Of a DNA stretch of 64,000 nt, positions 26,512 through 38,069 are shown piece after piece. The position numbers and the translations under genes are program-made. The stretch is from Lewinellaceae bacterium (GTDB lineage: Bacteria; Bacteroidota; Bacteroidia; Chitinophagales; Saprospiraceae), in NCBI GenBank assembly GCA_020636095.1, contig JACJYN010000003.1, positions 62,001 to 126,000 of the forward strand. The letters run 5' to 3'. The notes below the pieces were generated by a model. It ran no database searches. It worked only from the letters and a program-made list of their open reading frames with translations, and was not told the DNA's origin. The first letter of the stretch is position 1; every line of letters starts with the position of its first letter.

Positions 26512-26675
26512 TTAGGGGCCGGAGAAAAATAAGTTCCCCGTTTCAGGCGAGCTATTTTTTCGCCAGGAAAGGCGCGGGGAGGACGCATAGCCGAGCTACG
26601 CAACCGATCCCGCAACGAAGCCTGGCGGAAAAAGAGCCGTATCAAATGGGGAAGTTATTCTTCTCCGGGCCCTTA
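26512..26675 (+). mobile_element. palindromic MITE-like element E6 (158 bp, TTA repeats)
   Basis: Positions 26515-26672 start GGGGCCGGAGAAAAATAAG and end TTATTCTTCTCCGGGCCC, flanked by TTA (26512-26514, 26673-26675). The interior contains CTATTTTTTCGCC, AGGCGCGGGG, an apical CATAGCCGAGCTACG (26586-26600), GCAACGAAGCC and GGCGGAAAAAGAG, the shared core in the same order. The remaining bases to 26875 hold no recognisable gene. Confidence 0.75.
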
Positions 26676-26875
26676 TTTCGAAAAAGGAAATCGTTGTTGA
26701 GACGATTACTTAAAAAAAAGTTACGCTTGCACACGAAAAAGGCAGCTCGTTTGCATCTATATTTTGAGGTATAGGTATGGCAAATGCAAAATTCGGGCCT
26801 TCCCAGCATAGTAAGCACGCTGAAGAGAAGCCTGACATCGTATAATGGAAAGTTTTTTTGCAGTGAAAACCGCAG

Positions 26876-27724
26876 TTAATCGCCTTCGGTTTCCGGCTGT
26901 GCCCGCTCGAAGACATCAATCTTCTCGGAAGCTATTTTGCTAAGGGGAATCAGTACTTCTCGTCCCTCTACCTCCAGAACGATCGAAGAGCTGTCCATAC
27001 TTCGCACCCTGCCTTTTACCCCTTCGATGCCTATCGTGTCTCCGACATTGATCTTGCCCTTATTGTAGAAGGACGCCAGGAAATTGGCTACTATGTTGCG
27101 GGAAGCAAAACCATATCCGATAGCAAAAGCAAGCACTACGCCGGCCAGGAGAATAGAGATATTATCCTGGATGAATTCGGTATCGATCCGGGCCTGGGAA
27201 AGCGCGATCATGGTGATATTGAGGAAGAGAAAGTAAAAAACCACGCTGGAAATCATTCCCGATGCCGGTATGCCCAGGGAATCGCAGGTAGTTTTGACCA
27301 CGTTTTTCAGAAAATCACTGATCAAAAGCCCAATAACGAAAACGGCCAGGGCCGAAATAAGCACCGGAATGTAGTTGAGAATCTCTCCCATCAACTGTGA
27401 AATCACCGGCATATTCAGGATATCCGTGGCGGCAATGACAAATATGAACAACAGGAAATAGTAGACTACTTTGGACAGCAGCGTACTCGGCACCAATTGA
27501 ATATTACTCTTGTAAACGATCTCGATCTCATTGAGCCGCTCCGCCAGTTTGTCAGCGCCAATGGTCATGAGAATGCGCCGGACAAACCTTGCAGCCACCT
27601 TCGAGACGACAAGGCCGATAATAAAGACAGCCAGGGCCCCTAATAGATTGGGAACTACTGCGACAAAGCCACTAAGGAGATCCTGAAGGATTGCCATGAG
27701 GTCGAATTGTAAAGGAATGATCAT
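26876..27724 (-). CDS. mechanosensitive channel-like protein with TM-helix repeats
   Basis: This 282-residue membrane protein has four to five hydrophobic helices with repeated AVFIIGL-type segments (PNLLGALAVFIIGLVVSKV and ISALAVFVIGLLISDFL), typical of the conserved TM-helix family related to MscS. The C-terminal part INVGDTIGIEGVKGRVRSMDSSSIVLEVEG is an MscS-like beta domain. Such channels release solutes on osmotic down-shock; gating by tension is assumed, not shown. The next gene upstream on the strand ends 38 bases away, so it may share a transcript with the sigma factor and small membrane protein. Confidence 0.85.
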   Translation of the reverse strand: MIIPLQFDLMAILQDLLSGFVAVVPNLLGALAVFIIGLVVSKVAARFVRRILMTIGADKLAERLNEIEIVYKSNIQLVPSTLLSKVVYYFLLFIFVIAATDILNMPVISQLMGEILNYIPVLISALAVFVIGLLISDFLKNVVKTTCDSLGIPASGMISSVVFYFLFLNITMIALSQARIDTEFIQDNISILLAGVVLAFAIGYGFASRNIVANFLASFYNKGKINVGDTIGIEGVKGRVRSMDSSSIVLEVEGREVLIPLSKIASEKIDVFERAQPETEGD

Positions 27725-27762
27725 GATGACAATTTTTCGGGTTTGAGGGAAAAGTTATTCTG

Positions 27763-28047
27763 TTAACGGCCGGGGGTATCCCCGTCCGGAGGATGAGGGC
27801 CGACTTGCCCGGGATGAACGCCGCCCTCAGAGGGAGGCCGGCTCAAGCCTTGGCTATTGGTTTCCGAACTACTTCCGCCTGCGGCTGAAATCAACACGCC
27901 CACCAAAGCCGGTAAATATACATCGACAATCTGGCCAATAAATTTAAATAACCCGAAGGTATGCGACAGATTATTTTGTACGTGCATCCGTTTAGAGGCA
28001 TCGTACTGTCGCTCCTGCTCTTTTTCCAGTTCTTGGAAATTATTCAT
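27763..28047 (-). CDS. small one-TM hypothetical protein downstream of ECF sigma factor
   Basis: I do not recognise a family. The 94-residue product has a charged N-terminus (EKEQERQYDASKR), one hydrophobic segment at about residues 33-57, and a low-complexity Gly/Pro-rich tail. It starts 12 bases after the stop of the ECF sigma-factor gene, in the position where anti-sigma factors or accessory membrane proteins are often encoded. A regulatory role on the sigma factor is therefore possible, but the sequence has no known anti-sigma motif such as a zinc-binding HxxxCxxC. Confidence 0.65.
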   Translation of the reverse strand: MNNFQELEKEQERQYDASKRMHVQNNLSHTFGLFKFIGQIVDVYLPALVGVLISAAGGSSSETNSQGLSRPPSEGGVHPGQVGPHPPDGDTPGR

Positions 28048-28059
28048 ATCCGATCCTCG

Positions 28060-28617
28060 TTAAATAGGTTGTTCTTTAAACAGTTCATTCTTGGTTTCCT
28101 GTGCCTTCGCCTTCGCCCGTTTGAGTTTCATTTTGATGGCGCTTTCGGTCTTGTCCAGTATCTCCGCAATATCTCTGATTGACATTCCATCCTGATATTT
28201 CATCAGAAGAACGGCCCGGTCTCCGTCCGGGATATTGTCCAATACCACCTTCAGCTGGGATATCTCCATCTCCAGCAATTCTTTTTCCGAGGTTTGCTCA
28301 TCTACGGGTTCTGCCGCCTTCTCCATTTCATCCGAGAAAAGATCCTTTTGTTTTTTCTTTCTCCGCAGAAAATCAATGCAATAGTTGTAAGTAATGGAAT
28401 ATACCCAGGTCGAAAATTTTGATTTTTCTCCAAACCTCGACAGGTTCAGAAAAATCTTGGTAAATATTTCCTGGGCTGCGTCCTGGGCCATGGCCTCGTC
28501 CTTCAACATAGAGATGCACTTACTATATATTTTACTTGCATATCTCTGATAGAGCAGATCAAAGCACCTGGACGCTTGTGTATCGAGGTAACTGTGAATC
28601 ACCTCGAGATCCTTCAT
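28060..28617 (-). CDS. ECF-type sigma-70 family RNA polymerase sigma factor
   Basis: The product is about 185 residues with the two domains of ECF sigma factors. Region 2 covers FDLLYQRYASKIYS through IFLNLSRFGEKSKFSTWVYSITYNYCIDFLRRKK and includes the -10 recognition helix. Region 4 covers LDNIPDGDRAVLLMKYQDGMSIRDIAEILDKTESAIKMKLKRAK with its helix-turn-helix. I chose the ATG at 28617 rather than the TTG at 28641. The gene is followed by a small membrane protein and then an MscS-like gene. An inverted repeat, GCGTCTAA (28667-28674) and TTAGACGC (28701-28708), upstream may be a regulatory site. Confidence 0.9.
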   Translation of the reverse strand: MKDLEVIHSYLDTQASRCFDLLYQRYASKIYSKCISMLKDEAMAQDAAQEIFTKIFLNLSRFGEKSKFSTWVYSITYNYCIDFLRRKKKQKDLFSDEMEKAAEPVDEQTSEKELLEMEISQLKVVLDNIPDGDRAVLLMKYQDGMSIRDIAEILDKTESAIKMKLKRAKAKAQETKNELFKEQPI

Positions 28618-28666
28618 GGTTTTATTACACGTCTTCTCCAAGGGGTTAAGTTTTTTGGCTAAAGGC

Positions 28667-28708
28667 GCGTCTAAAGTACTTTATTATAAAATACTGCCTA
28701 TTAGACGC
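28667..28708. promoter_or_regulatory. 8-bp inverted repeat upstream of the ECF sigma gene
   Basis: GCGTCTAA and TTAGACGC are perfect inverted repeats separated by 26 bases, about 50-90 bases before the ATG at 28617. It could be an operator or simply a hairpin. No protein that binds it can be named. Confidence 0.35.
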
Positions 28709-28809
28709 ATTTTCCGATAAAAGATACACATCAGGCCTGAAAAAGTAATCAATTTTGGGAAATTCCTATAGATAAGCGAAAAAAAGAATCAGGCGGGATC
28801 AAAACAACA

Positions 28810-28841
28810 AAGCCCCTGCACGCGGATGCGTACAGGGGCTT
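28810..28841 (-). terminator. rRNA operon terminator
   Basis: AAGCCCCTG (28810-28818) pairs with CAGGGGCTT (28833-28841), extended by CACGC/GCGTA, just downstream of the 5S gene on the minus strand. A TTGTTGTTTT tract follows on that strand. Confidence 0.88.
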
Positions 28842-28856
28842 GTTGATTGTATTGAG

Positions 28857-28965
<109 letters not shown>

Positions 28966-29100
28966 CAGTTCTTTGCCCAGCCCCCCTCTTATCCCCCCAA
29001 AGGGGGGAGGAATGGGCAAGGGCTTTTTCTTTAAAGACAAGTATAGGGAGAGAAAAAAGAAATCTGCAAAGTGCGCTTGAAGGAGCTTTTACGGTTTTCC

Positions 29101-31886
<2,786 letters not shown>

Positions 31887-32192
31887 CGCCCGTAAAGGCG
31901 TTTCCTTTCAGCGCTCTTTGCTCGATTTTTAACCGTGCTGTGTAATCACTTACACCTCACGGCTATCTTTATTCTCTCCCAACTTGTCAATGAACTTTTT
32001 GAGCCTTTCTCGCCTCTCAACCGGCTATACCCCACTCGCTAAGGTGGTTGGGTATCTCGGGCTTCCTGGCAGCTCACTTGCAGGTAATCGCGGAATCGAA
32101 CCGCTCTGGACGCCTCCTGACAGGCTTTACCTTCTCTGGCTTTCATTACTAATGCAGCTCATTCGCTGCATTTCTCGTGGTGACAATCCTTA
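31887..32192 (-). other. 16S-23S spacer between 23S and tRNA-like array
   Basis: This 306-base spacer contains no protein gene. At 32083-32106 the minus strand reads GCGGTTCGATTCCGC followed by GATTACC, which looks like the T-arm and 3' acceptor strand of a tRNA. No matching 5' half is present, so it is probably another tRNA remnant. Confidence 0.5.
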
Positions 32193-32450
32193 ATTGGTGA
32201 AGGATATCGCAGCCGAACCGATGGCCTTCCCGGTGTAATACCGGGACGCTCTAGCCCACTTCCCTATTCTCCTTTTCAATTGGTGGAGGATATCGGAGCC
32301 GAACCGATGGCCTTCCCGGTGTAATACCGGGACGCTCTAGCCCACTTCCCTATTCTCCTTTTCAATTGGTGGAGGATATCGGAGTCGAACCGATGGCCTT
32401 CCCGGTGTAATACCGGGACGCTCTAGCCCACTTCCCTATTCTCCTTTTCA
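32193..32450 (-). repeat. three 86-bp tandem tRNA-like units
   Basis: Three units (32193-32278, 32279-32364, 32365-32450) follow tRNA-Ala directly. Read on the minus strand, each has a 7-base 5' acceptor GGAGAAT that pairs at 6 of 7 positions with ATCCTCC, a damaged D-arm (AGGGAAGTGGGCTAGAGCG), an anticodon arm TCCCG/CGGGA with a 9-base loop containing TTACA, a 5-base variable loop, a T-arm ATCGG-TTCGACT-CCGAT and CCA, then an 8-base spacer. The unit nearest tRNA-Ala keeps an intact T-loop, while the most distant has lost pairs. They are probably pseudo-tRNAs; expression is unknown. Confidence 0.75.
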
Positions 32451-32452
32451 AT

Positions 32453-32529
32453 TGGTGGAGGATATCGGAGTCGAACCGATGACCTCCTGCGTGCAAGGCA
32501 GGCGCTCTAGCCAGCTGAGCTAATCCCCC
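32453..32529 (-). tRNA. tRNA-Ala (TGC)
   Basis: The cloverleaf is intact on the minus strand: acceptor GGGGGAT with ATCCTCC, D-arm GCTC..GAGC, anticodon stem CTGCC/GGCAG? with loop containing TGC (CTGCCTTGCACGCAG), T-arm ATCGG-TTCGACT-CCGAT, discriminator A, followed by an encoded CCA. It lies in the 16S-23S spacer as usual, and its 3' end is the start of the tandem tRNA-like array. Confidence 0.95.
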
Positions 32530-32655
32530 GGATAATGTAGCCAATGATGTGGCGATGTAGTGAGTAAGTGATCTAGTGCCTCAGACAGGTAATGCCCTAA
32601 GGCACCCCTTCTCAACATTTCACTATATCATTACCTCAATCCCTCACCACCTCCG

Positions 32656-32729
32656 TAGTCTCGGGCGGACTTGAACCGCCGGCCTCTACATTATCAGTGT
32701 AGCGCTCTAACCAGCTGAGCTACGAGACT
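32656..32729 (-). tRNA. tRNA-Ile (GAT)
   Basis: A 74-base cloverleaf on the minus strand: acceptor AGTCTCG with CGAGACT, D-arm GCTC..GAGC, anticodon stem CTACA/TGTAG with loop CTGATAA giving anticodon GAT, and T-arm GGCGG-TTCAAGT-CCGCC. CCA is not encoded. It is the first tRNA after 16S, in the typical Ile-Ala order. Confidence 0.95.
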
Positions 32730-32888
32730 ATTCTAAGCTGCGATTTACAGAACTTCCTTCTGATTCCGCTTCTCTTGTCCCGTTTCGCTCGCTTCTCTTT
32801 TTCTGAATGAACTTTTTACATTGCACTGTGCAGAAGGCAAACTCAACACTTTTCTCAATACTCCGCATTATACCCAGCCGTGTCTCTT

Positions 32889-34415
<1,527 letters not shown>

Positions 34416-34708
34416 GAATAAGTTTGATGCCTAACGGCATTTTTTCTAACTCAGCTGAATCTAACGTGGTTATTCTAAATAAATCTAAAATCCATCGAAG
34501 TATTTTTACTTCGCGTAGTGCTTACCTTCTGTCACCACAGTGTCAATGAACTTTTGCATACTTTTAGCTGCCTGCTTCGCTTTTTCGGATGTTTGAACGC
34601 TTCTACCTACCGCCTTCGGGTAGCTTCCGCTCTCAAACCTTCCTCTTATCTCTAACCCTTTCAGGTTATTTTTTCAACTTTTCCCTTCACTCATCCGCAA
34701 AGGGAATG
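34416..34708 (-). other. rRNA operon leader
   Basis: This transcribed leader lies between promoter P2 and the 16S gene on the minus strand. It is A/T-rich with a hairpin GCTACCCGAAGGCGGTAGG near 34605-34625 and may include processing and antitermination sites. No gene is seen. Confidence 0.5.
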
Positions 34709-34739
34709 CAAAGATAACTCAACTTCAACTCCTGGCAAA
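34709..34739 (-). promoter_or_regulatory. rRNA promoter P2
   Basis: On the minus strand TTTG (34736-34739), a 19-base spacer and TATCTTTG (34709-34716) match the Bacteroidota housekeeping promoter TTTG-N19-21-TAnnTTTG exactly. It lies about 300 bases before the 16S gene. Confidence 0.85.
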
Positions 34740-34849
34740 ATTTTAGGGCAACTTTCTTCCTCTCTTTTTCCTCACGGAAACACACTGTTCTATATCCTCC
34801 CCAAATCCTACTATCCTGCCTTCTCTTTCGCTTTCTTCCTAAGCGGATG

Positions 34850-34881
34850 CAAATGTACGTGCCTCCTTTCGATTTTGCAAG
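34850..34881 (-). promoter_or_regulatory. rRNA promoter P1
   Basis: On the minus strand CTTG (34878-34881), a 20-base spacer and TACATTTG (34850-34857) fit the same consensus. It is 141 bases upstream of P2, giving a tandem arrangement as in many rRNA operons. Confidence 0.75.
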
Positions 34882-35161
34882 GCCAGATGAAATTTTGTTT
34901 GTTAGCCCAAAATAGAAACCAGCCAGAATATTTGTTTGCAAAACCTTATTTCACATTCAGGCCCTTCAGCTTGGCAAATCCAGCAATAAGAATTCTGCAA
35001 TTCGCTGAAAAAGCCGCACAAAAAAAACTTTAGGCTTTGTTGTCAATCCGGAAAGTTTCCAGATTTGTGAGTTGATGCAAAGAATCAACACGTCCTGTTT
35101 TCAAAAGGTTCCCGTAAACCGTATTTTATACATCGGCCCTGAAAATGCGATTCAGGATGGC
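34882..35161. other. intergenic region upstream of rRNA promoters
   Basis: About 280 A/T-rich bases upstream of P1, with A- and T-tracts that could act as an UP-like element. No gene is seen. It ends at a short palindromic element next to the YgiQ-like gene. Confidence 0.4.
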
Positions 35162-35242
35162 TTAGAGGTTGTCCTGATTTCGGCCTTCGAGCCGAAAAAG
35201 GGACGTTTGCAGGCCGATTGTTGAATTTTGGACAAGCTCTTA
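35162..35242 (+). mobile_element. short palindromic element E2b (75 bp, TTA repeats)
   Basis: Positions 35165-35239 start GAGGTTGTCC and end GGACAAGCTC, flanked by TTA (35162-35164, 35240-35242). Its last ~48 bases are essentially identical to one end of the 161-bp element at 17337, and its first ~30 match the other end, but the interior core is missing. It therefore looks like an internally deleted copy. It ends three bases from the YgiQ-like stop codon. Confidence 0.75.
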
Positions 35243-35244
35243 TT

Positions 35245-37167
35245 TTATCTTCCGTTCCGCCCTTTTTTACGTTGCTTTCCGCCTTTTTTGTTACCGCGGC
35301 TTCGGCTCTTGATAAATTCTTGCTTATGATGCTTCTTCTTTTCTTCGATCAGCTTCTCGATGAGGTCTTCCCGTCCGATGCTTTCCAGTTTCTCCCGGAT
35401 ATCATTGTGATTCTCCCGTTTGTGCCAGAAAAAGAAAAGGTGTTGCTGCCGCTTTTCATTCTTTGATTTGGCCGTATAGACCGGCTTCAAAGTATAAGGA
35501 TGCACCCCCGTATAGTAAATAACGGTAGCTACAGTCATAGGCGTAGGCGTGAAGTCCTGCACCTGCTCCAGCTTAAAGCCCATGTCTTTGGTTTCGGCGG
35601 CCAGGTTAGCCATATCTTCCATCTGAGAGCCGGGATGGCTGGAAATGAAGTAGGGGATCAGCGGCTGATTGAGGCCGTGCTTCCGGTTAATCTTCTCGTA
35701 CTTCTTCTTGAATTCGTGAAAGTGCTTGAAGGAAGGCTTGCGCATAATGCGCAGGGTGTCATCGGAGGTATGCTCCGGCGCCACTTTCAGGCGGCCGCTG
35801 ATGTGGCAGGTCACTACCTGCTCCATATACTCATCGAGGCTGCCATCGTTGTTTTTGTTGTAGCTGTCCACCAGTAAGTCGTAGCGGATACCGCTGCCCA
35901 CAAATGCCTTCTTCACCTCCGGGTGGGCGTCCACCTTTCGGTACAGCTCGGTCATGGGTTTGTGGCTGGTGTCGAGGTTGGAGCAAATAACCGGATGTAT
36001 GCAGGACGGCGCCACACAGCGGTCGCAGATCGATTGCACCTTACCTTTCATCTTATACATATTGGCGGAAGGGCCGCCCAGGTCGCTGATGTAACCTTTG
36101 AAGTCAGGCATCTTTGTGACGACATCTACCTCTTTAAGAATGGATTCTTCCGACCGGCTGGCAATGAACTTACCCTGATGGGCGGAGATGGTGCAAAAAC
36201 TACAGCCACCGAAACAACCCCGGTGCATGTTGACCGAAAAGCGGATCATCTCATACGCCGGAGGCGAACCGCGCCGCTTGTACTTGGGGTGCGGCATGCG
36301 GGTATAGGGCAGATCAAAGGAGGTGTCGATCTCGTTCTCCGTCATCGGCGGATAGGGCGGGTTGACGACGAGCACCCGCTCGCCAACTTCCTGCAGGATG
36401 CGCTTGGCCTGCACTTTATTGGATTGCTGCTCGACATGCTTGAAGTTGGCGGCAAAGGCCAGCTTGTCGCGCAGGCAACGCTCGTGAGAATTGAGCCACA
36501 GGTCTTCCCAGTTTTTATTTTTGGGTATTTCCGGCTTAGCCCGCAGGATGGCCGTCTGCGGCACCGTATCTATCGCATCAAACGGCACCCCTCTTTCCAG
36601 CAGGCGGATGATTTCCCGCAGGGGCAACTCCCCCATACCATAGACAAGCATATCGGCGCCGCTCATTTCCAGAATGTTCGGAAAGAGTTTGTCCGCCCAG
36701 TAATCGTAGTGGGTTACCCGCCGAAGGGAGGCCTCGATGCCGCCAATCAACACCGGCACGTCGGGGTAGAGTTCCTTTAATATCTTAGTGTAAACGGTGG
36801 TGGCGTAATCGGGGCGAAAGCCCGCTTCGCCCCCGGGGGTATAGGCGTCGGTGGATCGCCTGCGCCGCGCCGCCGTGTAGTGGTTGACCATGGAGTCCAT
36901 GCAGCCGGAGGTGACGCCAAAGAACAGGCGGGGTTGCCCCATCTTTTTGAAGTCGCGCAAGTCATCCTGCCAGTTGGGTTGTGGCACAATCGCCACGCGC
37001 AACCCTTCGCTCTCCATAATGCGTCCAATGACCGCCGTGCCGAAGGCAGGATGGTCCACATACGCATCCCCGGAGATGAGGATCACATCCAGCTCATCCC
37101 AGCCTCTCATCTCTACTTCTTCCCGGGTAATGGGCAACCATTCTGTTACAGGGCGGTCATCAAACAT
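35245..37167 (-). CDS. YgiQ-family radical SAM protein
   Basis: The product is about 640 residues. It has an N-terminal B12-binding-like domain (ILISGDAYVDHPAFG and VLIGGIEASLRRVTHYDYW), a radical SAM core with CFGGCSFCTISAHQG carrying the three cluster cysteines, and a Lys/Arg-rich C-terminal tail of about 60 residues. This matches the conserved YgiQ (UPF0313) family, whose reaction is unknown. I chose the ATG at 37167 because a promoter lies between it and the longer frame start at 37221. The basic tail suggests RNA binding (inference). Confidence 0.93.
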   Translation of the reverse strand: MFDDRPVTEWLPITREEVEMRGWDELDVILISGDAYVDHPAFGTAVIGRIMESEGLRVAIVPQPNWQDDLRDFKKMGQPRLFFGVTSGCMDSMVNHYTAARRRRSTDAYTPGGEAGFRPDYATTVYTKILKELYPDVPVLIGGIEASLRRVTHYDYWADKLFPNILEMSGADMLVYGMGELPLREIIRLLERGVPFDAIDTVPQTAILRAKPEIPKNKNWEDLWLNSHERCLRDKLAFAANFKHVEQQSNKVQAKRILQEVGERVLVVNPPYPPMTENEIDTSFDLPYTRMPHPKYKRRGSPPAYEMIRFSVNMHRGCFGGCSFCTISAHQGKFIASRSEESILKEVDVVTKMPDFKGYISDLGGPSANMYKMKGKVQSICDRCVAPSCIHPVICSNLDTSHKPMTELYRKVDAHPEVKKAFVGSGIRYDLLVDSYNKNNDGSLDEYMEQVVTCHISGRLKVAPEHTSDDTLRIMRKPSFKHFHEFKKKYEKINRKHGLNQPLIPYFISSHPGSQMEDMANLAAETKDMGFKLEQVQDFTPTPMTVATVIYYTGVHPYTLKPVYTAKSKNEKRQQHLFFFWHKRENHNDIREKLESIGREDLIEKLIEEKKKHHKQEFIKSRSRGNKKGGKQRKKGRNGR

Positions 37168-37189
37168 ACAATCCTGGCTTTTGCTTGTA

Positions 37190-37222
37190 CAAAGGTACAA
37201 GTAAAACGGGGAATTGTTCAAG
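37190..37222 (-). promoter_or_regulatory. promoter of the ygiQ-like gene
   Basis: On the minus strand CTTG (37219-37222), a 21-base spacer and TACCTTTG (37190-37197) fit the Bacteroidota consensus. The predicted transcription start is near 37184, leaving a leader of about 17 bases before the ATG at 37167. Confidence 0.78.
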
Positions 37223-37404
37223 GCTTTATAAGCACGGAAAATTTGCGGTTTCGGATTTGGGCGCCTGATTAGCAGACTCTGTTGATGGATAGGTCAAATT
37301 AATGGTTGGGTGGAAATCCTTCAACCCATTGAGCAATTTCCCTCTCACTCTTGCCTTTTACCAAAATTCCTTTCAAATTAGTACCCATCAAAACAATTCA
37401 ACCC

Positions 37405-38004
37405 ATGCCAAAAATCCTCCAATTCAAACTCACATTGCTGGGCAGCAAACCCGCTATCCTGAGGCGGTTACAGGTAACGGACGATTACCGCCTCGACCGC
37501 TTCCATCAAGTCATTCAGATCGCGATGGGGTGGCACAATTCTCATTTGCACGAATTTGATGTCAATGGCCAGCGGTACGGCATGCCGGAAAATGACTTGA
37601 TGGATGATTTTGATGATATGGAAGATGAAACCAAATTCTTCCTGAAAGATTTCAATTTGAGACAGGGAGACCAGTTGGGCTACCTCTACGATTTTGGAGA
37701 CAGCTGGGAGCACCGGCTGGAGGTAGAAGCGGTAACGGAAGGCAACATTGACACCCCGCTATGCCTGAAGGGCAAGGGCGCCTGCCCTCCCGAAGATTGT
37801 GGTGGCGTCTGGGGATATCGCGATATCATAAAGATCATTAAAAACCCCAAACATCCGGAATACGACGACTGGGCCGAATGGCTACCGGAAAATTTCGACC
37901 CTGCCTTTTTTGACCTCAAAAAAACCAATGCCGGGCTACAGCGCTTCGGAGAGTGGCACAATAAGCATCCTAAGGATAAATCGACGCCCTGGCACCAAAT
38001 TTAG
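37405..38004 (+). CDS. plasmid pRiA4b ORF-3-like protein
   Basis: The product is about 199 residues and matches the pRiA4b ORF-3-like family. ILQFKLTLLGSKPAILRRLQV is the typical start, followed by LDRFHQVIQIAMGWHNSHLHEF and the signature YLYDFGDSWEHRLEVE. An acidic, Asp-rich middle and a C-terminal FDLKKTNAGL block are also typical. The family is found on plasmids, in defence islands and on chromosomes, and its function is unknown. I chose ATG 37405 because it gives the family-like N-terminus; a TTG at 37351 would extend it by 18 unlikely residues. Confidence 0.85.
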   Translation: MPKILQFKLTLLGSKPAILRRLQVTDDYRLDRFHQVIQIAMGWHNSHLHEFDVNGQRYGMPENDLMDDFDDMEDETKFFLKDFNLRQGDQLGYLYDFGDSWEHRLEVEAVTEGNIDTPLCLKGKGACPPEDCGGVWGYRDIIKIIKNPKHPEYDDWAEWLPENFDPAFFDLKKTNAGLQRFGEWHNKHPKDKSTPWHQI

Positions 38005-38010
38005 AGAGAA

Positions 38011-38061
38011 CCTTCTCTGGCTATTTTTTTGTCTTGATCGACTAAAAATAACCAGAGAAGG
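38011..38061. terminator. bidirectional hairpin between convergent genes
   Basis: CCTTCTCTGG followed by CTATTTTTTT (38011-38030) pairs with AAAAATAACCAGAGAAGG (38044-38061). It lies between the pRiA4b-like gene and the convergent giant repeat gene, and the T/A tracts inside the stem suit termination in both directions. Confidence 0.72.
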
Positions 38062-38069
38062 CCTTCGGG

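Noticed and set aside
32193..32450. Possible CRISPR array
   Set aside because: The three units are almost identical along the full 86 bases with no unique spacers, and no cas genes are present. They are tRNA-like repeats.
32362..32544. 60-codon minus-strand frame over tRNA-Ala and one tRNA-like unit
   Set aside because: The frame lies wholly in tRNA and tRNA-like sequence; its codon content is explained by RNA structure.
34687..34941. 84-codon minus-strand frame upstream of 16S
   Set aside because: It overlaps both rRNA promoters and has no protein-like character.
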